Below are positions 1 to 9,775 of a stretch of 24,683 bases of DNA, one piece after another. A program made the position numbers and the translations under genes. The notes beneath the pieces are model-generated. The model worked only from the letters and a program-made list of their open reading frames with translations, did not search any database and was not told the origin of the DNA. This DNA is from Reclinomonas americana ATCC 50394 (lineage: Eukaryota; Jakobida; Jakobea; Jakobida): contig PS015137.1 of NCBI GenBank assembly GCA_048213135.1, positions 1 through 24,683 on the forward strand, given 5' to 3'. Position 1 is the stretch's first letter; every line of letters begins with the position of its first letter.

Positions 1-517
1 AGTATCAGTACGCCGATCGGGAGCGCATTGGCATTGGCGGCAGCGCACAGTTGCGCGATGGAGCTTGCGATGTGTGCTTGAGAGATTGTACTCACTCGGT
101 GCATTCGTTTGTAGGGGCCTCAAGTTCGCACTGTGCCTCGACTCCACCTTCCAGCGCGGTCACTCGCACAGCCGGCGCACATTCGACAATCCCGTGCTGG
201 CGTCGTCCGAGGAGTTCCAGGTGTATCGTGTGGAGCTGTTGCATTTCATCGACCCGGTCGTAGGTGAGTGGAGGTGGGGAGGAAGAGAAAATCTCACACA
301 GCGGTCTAACCTTCCTGGGTGCCGCAGAGGAGGACGAGATCTACAGAAAAGGCGGCAATCAGAAGAAGTCAGTGTTGGATCACGAGGACATGGTTTGTGC
401 ACGTGTTTCCCCATCTGCCTTTCCTTTGCCACGCGCACCGCTTACCTCTCCCGCTCGCAGTTCTTGCTGGATGCCATAGGAAAGACCGTGAGCCGCGATG
501 TGGCACCACGCGAGTAA
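1..517 (+). CDS. TLDc-domain protein, C-terminal part (5' end outside window; MEAK7/eak-7-like)
   Basis: Four exons can be joined in phase: 1-49, 115-263, 328-392 and 461-517 (stop TAA). The spliced protein reads ...ERIGIGGSAQGLKFALCLDS, followed by the TLDc core: an F-A-L-x-L-D strand, then G-H-S-H-S-R-x-T-F-D-N-P-x-L, then E-E-F-x-V-Y-R-V-E-L. This matches the end of the TLDc fold shared by OXR1, NCOA7, TBC1D24 and MEAK7. TLDc proteins of known role bind and regulate the V-ATPase and protect against oxidative stress. The tail after the domain (KSVLDHEDMFLLDAIGK...RE) resembles from memory the conserved C-terminus of MEAK7/eak-7, which is why I favour that subfamily; this is inference. Introns are 65, 64 and 68 nt. 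The first has the GTTGCG donor that recurs in this window. The N-terminal part lies upstream, so other domains cannot be judged. Convergent with the kelch gene. Confidence 0.85.
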   Translation, partial: VSVRRSGAHWHWRQRTVARWSLRCVLERLYSLGAFVCRGLKFALCLDSTFQRGHSHSRRTFDNPVLASSEEFQVYRVELLHFIDPVVGEWRWGGRENLTQRSNLPGCRRGGRDLQKRRQSEEVSVGSRGHGLCTCFPICLSFATRTAYLSRSQFLLDAIGKTVSRDVAPRE

Positions 518-549
518 CAATGAGTCGACATATTGTATTCAGCCTGCTG

Positions 550-555
550 TTTATT
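550..555 (-). promoter_or_regulatory. Poly(A) signal AATAAA of the kelch gene
   Basis: On the minus strand the kelch stop codon TAA (558-560) is followed after two bases by AATAAA. The signal sits between the two convergent stop codons (517 and 558), so the 3' ends of the two transcripts must overlap. Assignment to the kelch mRNA is inference from position. Confidence 0.5.
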
Positions 556-557
556 AA

Positions 558-3500
558 TTATCCGATTATGTAGCCTTCGCTCTGCAGAGCGGCCTCGATG
601 ATGGGCACCTCGGTCTCCGAGAACCAGTGCTGTGCGACAAATGCGTGAGTTCAATGTGCCACAGTGCAGGTCGAAAAAAGTACCGCATGACGCACCCTGA
701 GCTCGGAGAACATGCGTGCCAGCGTGTCGACCGTGGTCAGCTTGCCGCTCAGATCGCGCACCATCTCGTCCACCTCATCCTGCGTCCACTCGAGTCGCTC
801 GCGCAGCCGACCAAAGAACTCGGCCGTGGAATGCGGCGCCCCGGACCCTTCGCCCATTAATTCATCGTCGTGATCCACCTGCATGCCTCCCGCATGGCCA
901 GTCGTCACCTTCACCTCCTCTCCCGTCACATCCACCTCCATGTTCTTTCCAATTTCCTCCACCACCTCTCCTTTTGAGTCTCTCAATTCAGCCGCCTCTA
1001 CCTTGGCCGCAGCACTGTCTTTTGGCCGCCTTTCACCATCGTCCCGTCGCGCACTTCCATTCACCAACACCGCGCCGTCACCACTCTTCTCCTCGTCCCC
1101 CGCAATCTCCTCCTCGCACACGCGCATTACGCACAACTCGGATGACCGTGCCTCCGGTTGCCCGCCAAACGTGATCAAGAACGAATCCACTTGCACCATC
1201 GAGTGACAGTAGACTGCGTTCTGCCTTTCCTCGACGTGCTCTGCGCCACCGCCCTTGTATGCTAATGACACACACTTGCGCGATTCTGCACCCCACGTAG
1301 CACGTGATGAGAAGCACGGAAGGGGAAGTACGCTCGCGGAAGGGAAGCCACAGCGCACCGAAATCCAGCAACTGGGCCCGATCTGTGCAAAGCACGCCGT
1401 CGCCACTCATCGAATACTCGACCACTCCACCGTGCACGTACGTGAAGCCCGGGCGCGCTGTATCTTGCACAAACGCAAAGTGCACGCTCGGTACCTGCAA
1501 GAGTAAGCCATCGACACGGGTCCACGACTTGCGAGCGGCCGCTGCATGCCGGCACGCCAATCAGCTCACAATGGGACGGGAGAGCTGTAACAGCTGAAAA
1601 AAACGCACTCAAATCAACCATCCACACGTCGCCGAGGATGCGACCGCCTCCGCCCACTCCGCCAAACACATACAAACAGTCGCTAAAGACCACAGCTCCG
1701 TGGCCGAAGCGGCGGACCTCGGGCGGTGCGTTGTCGTTGCTGATGATCTCCGTCCAGTGCCCGACAACTGTGTGGGGGGAAAAGGGGAAGGGGTGGGGAA
1801 GGGAGAAGGAAAAGCGAAGAGTGGGGAAGGGGGAGGGAAATTCACAAGAGGCAGAGAGTATCAAGAGTGAGGGCGACAGGAAGGGAGGGAGGGAGGGAGG
1901 AGGAGAGGGAGGGAGAGGGAGAGGGAGAGGGAGAGGAGAGGAGAGGAGAGGAGGGGAGAGGAGAGAGAGGACACTGCCACTTTAGCGTAGCGCGGCATAG
2001 AGTATCACGAGTGAGGGCGAGAAAGAGGAGAGGGAGAGAGAGAGAGAGAGAGTGAGTATTCAACTACGAAGGCAATCGTGCAGGAACACTGTGCATGTGT
2101 GGTCATAAGACACTGCGGCCCTCTGATTGAAAGGAGTAAGAGTTAGAAACTATTGCGGCAAGGAAGAGAGGGAACGAAGAGTGAATACTGAAGTCATGAA
2201 CTAGCACGGCGAGAGACTGAGAAATGATCGCAAATGCAGGAGAACTGGAACAACGTGCGCGCTGCAGCTCACTTGAATGCGAGTCCATGAGCGGAGAGAC
2301 AGAACATCGGGGAGTTTGTGAGCTTCCAGCGGCTTCTTGCGAACACGGGGTCTGAGAGATTGAAAGATATTAACGGGAAGAGGAAAGGGAACGCAGGGCT
2401 GCCGCAGCAGCTTCTCCTGAGCACGGGGTGAGAATGAACCTCGATAAGAAACAGTTGTCAAACAAGAGGCAGAACAAAGAAGCGCACCAGGAAACAGAAA
2501 GCTGATTCTGGAAGCGACAATACAGAGAGACGGAAGTGGATTTCACCCCCTTCTCCAACCCCGCACCTCTTGAAAACACCCAGACATCGCCCAACGTGCC
2601 CGCCGAACAGCGGCCACCACACATGACCACCTTGTCCCTGTACCCGGTTATGGAGTGGTCGGCTCGGGCCAAAAACGACGGTGGGCTTCTTATGGACCTC
2701 CATTGAAGCAATTCTGCTCGAGTGAGTAGAGTGAGCAGCAACACGCTACTACTGACCACCTCTGCTCCTCAACACAAAAAAACGCACCCACAGTGTACAC
2801 CCAGCAGTCGCGCAGAAAGTGCGATGAATCCGTCTTCCCGCCCACCATGAACACCTGCGCCCCATTCTCCATCGCACACAGTGCGTGGCCGTGGCGGCCC
2901 GTGGGTTGGCGGAATGGGCGCATGTGGCGCCACGATGCGAGTGTCTCTTCGTCCAACAGCAGGACTTCGCACTCCTCGCCGCCGCTACCGCCAATCGAGA
3001 GCACTTCGCGAGCGGGAGTCACAATCATGGCGTGGCCCTCGCAGGAGGCGTTGGTGGTGCACGAGAAGAAGGGCTCGAGGTGGAGGCGCAGTCGTTCCAG
3101 CGGGCGTCTGCGGGAAAGGAAGGGGGGAGAAGGGGAAAGGAGGAGTGATGAGAGAGGGCGGAGTGAGACGGTGGCATCTTTGCATGCAAGCGATGAGCGG
3201 AAATGCACACAGGAGATGACAACACAGAGTGTTGGAGGAATACGAAGGAAAGTAGACGGAAAGACACCATGGCAATAGCTGGATGCGTGGGGGGATGGTG
3301 CTGGGGGAACACAAGATGTGGACGAAGAAGAGGACGAAAGACGGTGGAGTACAGACGAGATCGATGAGAGTGCAGGCGATGATGAAGCGCAAAGTGTCAC
3401 AGAGGCAGACGAAGCGACAACACATCGGTGCGACTGCGGAGGAGGATCACACGAAGGCAGTGGTAGAGCGAAGAGAGAGGAGCGACGATAAGACAAACGG

Positions 3501-3943
3501 ATGCAAGGTGCAGATAACAGTGAGCTGAAGAAAGTGCAGTGACAATGTATGAGTCAGACAGACACAGGGATCGACAAGATATTGTTGACTGTGTGGGGTT
3601 ACAGACTGTGCGAGTGGGGGAAGAGCCACAGATAGAGTCGGCGACATCGTGGAGTACGAAGAGCGTGACTGGACTCCACAATGAGATACAGGGTCCTAGC
3701 TACGCACCTTGACGATCGAGCAGATGAATCTGGACTTGGCGCTGACTTCACCGGTGATGGTTTGTGTCCCTTATCCACTCGCCTCCTGCACTCGCTAACA
3801 CGTGAGAGGCGAATGGGCGAGAGAGAGAGAGAGAGAGATGTGCAGATCGGCGAACCTTTTATCCTGTGGAAACGCAAGATGAGAAGATGAAGCAACAAAG
3901 GGATGAGAAAAGCGCGTGACACTCACCGGTGGTTCGTCGGCAT
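558..3943 (-). CDS. Kelch-repeat (beta-propeller) protein, complete, 10 coding exons
   Basis: Coding exons in transcript order: 3943-3927 (ATG, MPTNH), 3785-3708, 3107-2788, 2713-2567, 2351-2273, 2187-2114, 1767-1609, 1541-1276, 1220-696, 629-558 (stop TAA). All phases agree, giving about 578 residues. At least five kelch blades are visible, each with an H-G/H-S-x-hydrophobic strand, a GG pair, a D-V-W or D-C-W strand and a following W: VLSIGGSGG, VFMVGGKTD...DCWVY, VVMCGGRCS...GDVWVF, LYVFGGVGG...GDVWMVDL, FLITFGGQP. The blade between exons 2351-2273 and 1767-1609 lacks GG; exon 2187-2114 is the least certain but is needed to keep frame. After the propeller comes an acidic, probably disordered linker and a short helical tail (FGRLRERLEW...LQSEGYIIG) I do not recognise. 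Kelch propellers are protein-binding scaffolds; no catalytic domain, BTB or F-box is visible, so the partner is unknown. Confidence 0.85.
1768..2113 (-). repeat. Kelch-gene intron filled with GA/GGGA purine simple sequence
   Basis: On the plus strand 1880-2050 is almost pure purine (GGGA, GGAGA and GA runs), so the transcript strand is a long pyrimidine tract ending in CACACAG. A 25-30 bp stretch (GTGAGGGCGA next to AGTATCA) occurs twice, near 1857-1875 and 2000-2022, flanking the purine block. No coding signal seen. Confidence 0.6.
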
Positions 3944-5368
3944 TTGCGGATCTACACAGCAGCAGCGATGAGTTGTGGGAAGGGGTGCAGGAGAGATGCG
4001 ATGGAAGAGTAAAAGAGCTGCGACAGCGTACCTTGGAGACCCGACCTGCACAAGAGAGCAGATCAATGAAGTGAGCGAGAATCGTTCAGCAAATCGTCGA
4101 CGTGAGAGGAGAACGAAACAAGCACTTCGCAAGCAGGATCACGGGATGCACGACTCAAAGGAAGAAAGAGAGGAACAAGTGACTGAGCGATGCATAGCGT
4201 GTTCGAGACGGCGAGAAAGGCACAGTCGATCTCTTCGCCGCAAGAATGAGAACGAAGAGCGTGCACATGCAGGATGAGGGAATGCAAGACAGATGAGCGC
4301 GCTCGAGGGCAGTCGATCTCGTTGCCGACAAGAGAGAAAGAATGAAGAACGTGAGATCGATCTTTTACGATCAGAGGATTGCAGAGAGAGGGAGAGAGAA
4401 AGAACAACGCACAGTCAACCTCATCGCCTGCACGAATGGGAGAGAACGGGCGAGCGAGAGACAGCGAGGATAACGTGCGACTGATCGTTGCATACGATCA
4501 GAGGAATGCAAGATAGATTGAGAGAGCGAGAGAGAGAGAACAACGCTCATCGCCTGCACGATTGTAAGCGAGAGACAGCGAGGATAGCGTTCGACTGATC
4601 GTTGCATACGATCAGAGGAATTGAGAGAGAGAGAGAGAACAACGCACAGTCGACCTGCACGATTGTGTGTGTGTGTGTGTGAGAGAGAGCGCGCGACTAA
4701 TCGTTACGATCAGACGAATGCAAAAGAAGGCGCAGGACCTGCGCCGAAGAGAGAGAGATCAGAACGTGCGAATGATCATTGCACACGATCAGAGGAATGC
4801 AAGACACATGGGAGATTGAGAGAGGGAAAGAGAGAGAGAGAGGACACTTGATCTCATAGTCTGCACGATTGCAAGACCGAGAGTGAGCGAAAAGAACAGC
4901 GTGCGACTGATCGTTGCATAAGATCAGAGGAATGCAAAGACAGATGAAAGAGAGAGAGAGAGAAAGAGAGAGAGAGAAAACACGCGACTGATCGTTACGA
5001 ACACACGAAGCAACACACGGATTGTGCGAGAGAACATCACTCACACACACACAGTCGATCAGTGCACGAATGCACGAACGAGCGCGTGCACCCCACAAAA
5101 CGAGAAACACACAGAGAGAGAGACAGAGAGAGAACATAAAGATCCCTTTCTCAATGATAACAATCACTCACTCACCGTTACCATTAACGCATCGCCACTG
5201 TTTCGCTTCCTCGCCTGCGGTCGCTTGGAAGGCGAGAGAGAGGAAGGCGGAAGTGTCTTGGAAGGCGAAGAGGCAGAAGAAGAGGAAGAGCGCGCGTGTG
5301 TTGACATAGTGACAGTGAGTGACGCGCGCGAGTACGTAGAGACAGTGTGATTGATTGTCTGTTGAGGA
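3944..5368. promoter_or_regulatory. Divergent intergenic region between the kelch gene and PRPF31 (probable bidirectional promoter)
   Basis: The kelch gene starts leftward at 3943 and PRPF31 runs rightward, so both promoters must lie here. On the minus strand the bases just before the kelch ATG end in a possible acceptor (tgtgtag at about 3951-3957), suggesting an intron in the 5' UTR. No TATA-like element or convincing ORF was seen. Most of the region is GA-rich sequence with the palindrome-containing satellite listed separately. Confidence 0.5.
4350..5010. repeat. Degenerate satellite, about 7 copies, with an inverted-repeat core
   Basis: Related units recur every 80-130 bp. The best copies (4481-4501 and 4595-4615) contain a perfect inverted repeat with 8-bp arms CTGATCGT and ACGATCAG around a 5-bp loop TGCAT, followed by AGGAAT. 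Weaker copies are near 4355-4375, 4697-4713, 4772-4792, 4907-4927 and 4987-4999. A second shared block, CTGCACGATTG or CTGCACGAATG, falls near 4427, 4553, 4654 and 4861, between the cores. GA runs of varying length separate the units. Confidence 0.75.
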
Positions 5369-5379
5369 ATGGTGTGCGC

Positions 5380-5577
5380 GTGGGGAGTGTGAGTGAGAGA
5401 GAGTGTGTGTGCAGTGAGGGAGAGAGAGAGAGTGAGTGAGCGAGTGTGTGAGAGAGTGAGTGAGTGTGTGTGTGTGTGTGTGAGTGAGTGAGTGAGTAAG
5501 TGAGTAAGTGAGTGAGTGAGAGAGAGAGAGTGAGTGTGAGTAAGTGAGCGAGAGAGAGAGAGAGAGAGTGAGTGTGT
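5380..5577. repeat. Imperfect (GT/GA)n microsatellite
   Basis: GTGAGTGA, GTGT and GAGA units fill the interval up to an assembly gap. It lies in the presumed first intron or 5' leader of PRPF31. Confidence 0.8.
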
Positions 5578-5597
5578 NNNNNNNNNNNNNNNNNNNN
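5578..5597. other. Assembly gap (20 N)
   Basis: Run of N between a GT/GA microsatellite and a CT microsatellite; the round length suggests a gap of unknown size. Confidence 0.95.
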
Positions 5598-5604
5598 CGC
5601 CCCG

Positions 5605-5606
<2 letters not shown>

Positions 5607-5664
<58 letters not shown>
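5607..5664. repeat. (CT)n microsatellite
   Basis: Nearly pure CT dinucleotide just right of the gap, upstream of the first secure PRPF31 coding exon. Confidence 0.95.
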
Positions 5665-5667
<3 letters not shown>

Positions 5668-5880
5668 GTGCATGTGTGTGCATTGATAGCCTTTCCTTCG
5701 CTTTCGACATCTTGTCTCCTCTCCCTCCCTCTCTCACCCTCACTCTCACACAGACAGTGCTCCACTCATGCACACACACTCTCTCTCATACCCCTTTTCT
5801 CTCGCTCTTTCTCTCTCTCTGCATCTCTGTCTGTGGGAGCCAAATGCATGTTGACCAATCTCTTTTTTTTTTTCTTGCAG

Positions 5881-7726
5881 TCGTCGATTGCTGACGAGTT
5901 TCTGGCGGACTTGGGCGACGATGCCGATGACTTGGGGAGCAGGTATGTTGACAAGAAGACTCACAGTCTGTCTGTAGTCTTGTCTTTCCTCGCTCTGTCA
6001 GCCCCGTTCTCCTCTCTTGCTCCCTTTCTCACTTCTTCCTCCTTCAGCTCTGCATTCCCTTCACTCCACCCTGTCTCCATTCTGTCCCTTTCTCGCCTCT
6101 TGTCTTATCATCCACCCTTTCTTTCTTGTCTCCTCCTTCCTTGTGTCTCTGCATCATCATTGACTCTTCTACCAACCCCCATTCCGTGCCTCCTCCTCGC
6201 TCCTTTGTTTCTTCCCCATGTCACATCTCTTCGCCCCACCCTCTGCCTCCTTCCTCCCTCCGTCCTCCGTCCTTTTTCTCACTTTCCCTTCACCCTCCCC
6301 GCCCGCAGCGAAAAATTCTCCTCCGGCATCGGCGCCTCCTCCTCCTCCTCCCTCGCCTCTGCGCTGGCCGGCGCCGCTGGCATGGACGTGGACCGGGGCG
6401 GCTCGGACGACGACGATGACGATGACTTTTCCGGCGACTCGGACGACGATGAGTTTAGCGATGAGGGCGGTGCGGCGGGACCGAGTGGATCAAGAGGCGG
6501 GCCGTCGAGCCTGCTGCAGCAGCAGGCGCAGCAGCCGGAGGAGTCGTTCTCGAAGGTCTGTGGCGCAGCCCTTCTTCTCCTCCTCCTTCTCCTCCTCCTC
6601 CTCCTCTTCCTCCTCCTTCTCCTTTCCCTCACCCCCTTCGCCTCCTTCTCCTTTCCCTCACCCCCTTTCCCTCCCCCAGCTCATGGACGTGGACAACCTG
6701 GTCAAGCTCCCTCGCGACGCCGACCTGCATACACACCTCGTGGCCATCGATGCCGCCATGCAGTCGGACCGCGAGGCCGATCCGTTCGCCTCGCCGCTGG
6801 AGACCGATCGCGAGTATCCGCTCCTGCTGCACAGCAACAAGTACATTGTGCAGATCGACGACGAGGTGGCGCTGATTCACAAGTTTATTCGTGACCACTA
6901 CGCGAAAAAGTTCCCCGAGTTGGAGAACACGGTGCCGAACTCGCTCGATTATGCGCGTGTGGTGAAGCGCATTCAGAACGAGACCGACATGACAGCGGTG
7001 CAACTGGCCGATATTCTGCCGCAGGCCACCATTATGATTCTGTCGGTCACCGGTTCCGCCACGGTGGGCTCGGCGCTGCCGGAGGATGAGTTGCGGGCGG
7101 TGGTCCACGCCTGCGACACCATGCTGCTGCTCGACGAGTACAAGCACAAGGTGCGTTTGAGGAGAGAGGGAGAGAGAGTGGGAGTGTGGGAAGGACGCTG
7201 ACTAGTGGGGGATGCAGATTCTGACATATGTGCGGAGTCGCATGAACTATGTGGCGCCGAACACGAGCACACTGGTCGGCACGGCAGTGGCGGCGCAGTT
7301 GATTGGCGCGGCCGGCGGTTTGACAGCGCTGTCCAAGTTGCCGGCATGCAACGTGCAGGTTTGTCAAGTACGGTCCATTCAGTGCGTTCATGGAAACGTG
7401 GGCGCTCACTGCTGCTCTGCGCGCAGCTCCTCGGTGTCAGTCGCAAGATTCTGTCGGGTTTCTCATCACGAGCCACCACTCGCCACGTCGGTTTCGTGCA
7501 CGATGCGGAGGTTGTCGGCACGGCGCCACCGGATTTGCGCAAGAAGACTGCGAAGGAGGTGGCAGCCAAGTTGCGTTATGGGGGAAACGGCAGGGAGGGA
7601 GAATGGGGTCAAGGAGGAAGGGATGAGAGAGAGAGAGGGAGGAAGAGAGACAGCGGGATAGGCAATACAGAGCAGCGAGAGGAGGGGGTGAGGAGAACAG
7701 AGAGTGCAGGAGAGAGAGAGAGTCCG

Positions 7727-7770
<44 letters not shown>

Positions 7771-9671
7771 GGAAGACGAACAGACGAGGAGGGAGAGAGA
7801 AGGGAGAGTGACCAGAATAGGAGAGAATGCGAGCAGAGAGCGCAGCAGAAAAGAGAGAGGGAGAGAGAAGAGAGAGAGAGAGAGCAGAGGAGAGAGACAG
7901 AGAAGGGGAGAAGGAGAGAGCAGAGGAGAGTGAAAGTGCAGAGGGTGCGAAAAGGGGGAGTGAGCAGAAGTGAGAAGCGATGCTAAAGAGCTCCAATTTA
8001 AGCGGGAGAGCTTTGCAGGCATAGGCAGAAGTGGAGATGGCAGATAAGAGTGACGCTTAGTCGTTCAGAAGACGCAGGGAGTCACATATGTCTTGAAACG
8101 CGAGAACTGATCGAGTGGCTAGAGTGTGTGCTCATCCTTTCGATCATTCTCCTCACTCTCTTGTCTTGTTCACAGATGCTCGCTGGCCGCCCGCATCGAC
8201 AGCTTCCGCGACGACATGTCGGGAGCCACGGGTGCACGGTACCTGGAGGAGATCAAGCGAAAGGTGGAGAAGTGGCAGGAACCACCACCATCCAAGCAGG
8301 AGAAACCGCTGCCGGCGCCGGACATGGGTGGCAACAAGAAGAGGAGGGGAGGCAGGAGGTTTGGATCTCTATGGACACGAGGATATCACACCGCTGCCTG
8401 CTCACTGCTTGTCGACGCAGAACACGTCGTCTGAAGGAGCGTTACAAGCAGACGGAACTGCGCAAGTTGACCAACCGCCTGAAGTTTGGAGTGGCGGAGG
8501 AGTTTTATGGGTTGGAGCAGAAGGGTCTCGGATTGCTGGGCGTGCAGGGTAGTGGCAAGCTGAGGGTGATGCAGGCGGATCAGAAGAGTTGCGTTGGGGA
8601 AGGGAGGGAGGGGGAGGGGGAGGGGGAGGGAGAGGGAGGGGAAGGGAGGTGGAGGGAGAGGGAGAGGATGAGTGTGCATCTGTTTATGACGTCCCTTTCA
8701 ACTTGTGCCTGCCTCCATGGATTTCTGTCACCTGATATGAAGTGTGCATGTACCTCGCTCAGTGCAACAGGTGTCGTACATTGTGACGTATTTGTGTGTT
8801 CGACTGTCTCTGTCTCCGTTCGTGTGGTGCGTATTTTCGCCGGTGAAGCAAGTGCCTTTCTCTGTGCTCGATTGCACGCATGTATCTCCCTCCGCACGCA
8901 AGATCTCCATTCGTGTGCTTTATTCTTGTGTCTGCATTTCTGCCGCACATCACAGACGCGTGTTGTGCATATATCTCCCTCCGCGGACAAGTGCATCTCT
9001 TTGTGCGACCTATTCTTGTGTCTGCACTTCTGCCTCAAGCTATCTGGTCTGATTTTGTGCCTCTCTTTGAAGCAAGTGTCTTTCTTTGCACGTCGCGTCA
9101 TGAGCGCTCCGAGGATGAGAGCCTGAGAGCTTGAGAGAACACAGAATATACACAGAAGAAGAAATTCAGCGCGAAGGACGCGAGAGAGACGCCTGATTCG
9201 TAAAGCCACACATGCATGTGAACCGGCAGAAGACAGAAATGCACATGCGCATAGAGTGCAAGGGAAGACGCAATACAATAGGCTGCGTGGTTTACCTTGT
9301 CTCTTGTGTGCAAGTGTCTTTTTCTGCCTGCCTCGCTCTGCAGACTTCCTCATTCCCTCTGTCTGCCTTGCTCTCTCTTCTCTCTCCCACCATCTCCTTC
9401 GTCGCCTCCCCCCTCTTACCCTCCCTCACTATTTGCCCTCTCCCTTCTCCCTCTTGCAGCGAAAGCCAAGGTGCCGAAGAACATGATGAAGCGCCTGCAG
9501 TCAGAAGGCCGCAGCATGCCCGGCGGCATGACCTCGATGTTCGCCATGACGCCCGTGCAGGGCATTGAGCTGCAGAACCCACTGGCGCGTCTGGAAAAGG
9601 TCAAGCAGGCCAACGCTGGCTACTTTTCGAGCACCGCCGGCTTTGTCAAGCCCAAGCCGGTGGAGAAGTAA
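5881..9671 (+). CDS. PRPF31: U4/U6 snRNP splicing factor Prp31 (initiator codon not secured)
   Basis: Exons: 5881-5942, 6309-6555, 6680-7150, 7218-7358, 7427-7569, 8176-8358, 8421-8587, 9460-9671 (stop TAA). They join in phase to 541 codons. The order follows human PRPF31: N-terminal [11 protein letters not shown]; a lineage-specific Ser/Asp-rich insert (residues about 21-103); the NOSIC/coiled-coil part with [17 protein letters not shown] (about 169-185); the Nop domain with [16 protein letters not shown] then LSGFSS (about 260-350); [30 protein letters not shown]; the basic KKRRGGRR signal; and the C-terminal TPVQGIEL and [10 protein letters not shown] blocks. Prp31 bridges the U4 snRNA-15.5K complex to the U6/U5 side of the tri-snRNP in the nucleus. 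A CAG preceded by a T-tract directly abuts 5881, so the start is probably in an earlier exon; an ATG at 5369-5371 immediately followed by GT would give M-SSIADEF. An in-frame ATG at 5848 is the unspliced alternative. Convergent with EMC6. Confidence 0.96.
7570..8175 (+). repeat. PRPF31 intron 6 with a long GA-rich purine tract on the sense strand
   Basis: 606-nt intron, donor GTTGCG, acceptor TTCACAG. From about 7585 to 7960 the sense strand is overwhelmingly G and A, including a (GA)n run at about 7732-7767. A normal pyrimidine tract returns only at about 8136-8171. An open frame runs on from exon 6 to about 7933 through the purines, but it encodes only E/R/G low complexity. Confidence 0.8.
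8588..9459 (+). repeat. PRPF31 intron 8 with a degenerate minisatellite
   Basis: 872-nt intron, donor GTTGCG, acceptor CTCTTGCAG. After a GGGA block (about 8590-8665), related units occur: TATCTCCCTCCGC at about 8883 and again about 89 bp later, TATTCTTGTGTCTGCA twice, and AAGCAAGTG(C/T)CTTTCT at about 8848 and 9070, with weaker relatives near 8986 and 9308. No coding exon is needed here because exons 8 and 9 join in phase and match Prp31 across the join. Confidence 0.65.
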
Positions 9672-9775
9672 CCGTATCATTACCACAAGAGCGACGGAGG
9701 AGAAGGAAAGAGAAAAAAGAACAACCAATGCAATACCCTTACTCGTCTATTCGATTCACATGCGTGCGCGCCTCA

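Noticed and set aside
716-1206. Plus-strand open frames of 107-152 codons
   Set aside because: Antisense to the acidic linker exon of the kelch gene; Ser/Pro/Arg composition is the mirror of that exon.
4350-5010. CRISPR-like array
   Set aside because: Units have inverted cores, but spacing is irregular, the spacers are GA-rich and related to each other, and the context is eukaryotic.
5380-5880. Trypanosomatid-style polycistronic arrangement with CT tracts as trans-splicing signals
   Set aside because: Genes alternate strands and contain many cis-spliced introns, so CT tracts are better explained as microsatellites.
7571-7580. GC-AG intron or frameshift at the end of PRPF31 exon 6 (donor at 7573 or 7575)
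   Set aside because: Ending the exon at 7569 (GCC AA|GTTGCG) and resuming with A TGC TCG gives AAKCSLAAR in perfect agreement with Prp31 and with the GTTGCG donors elsewhere.
7205-7933. 242-codon plus-strand open frame as one gene
   Set aside because: Only 7427-7569 is real (PRPF31 exon 6); the rest is intron 5 and GA-rich intron 6.
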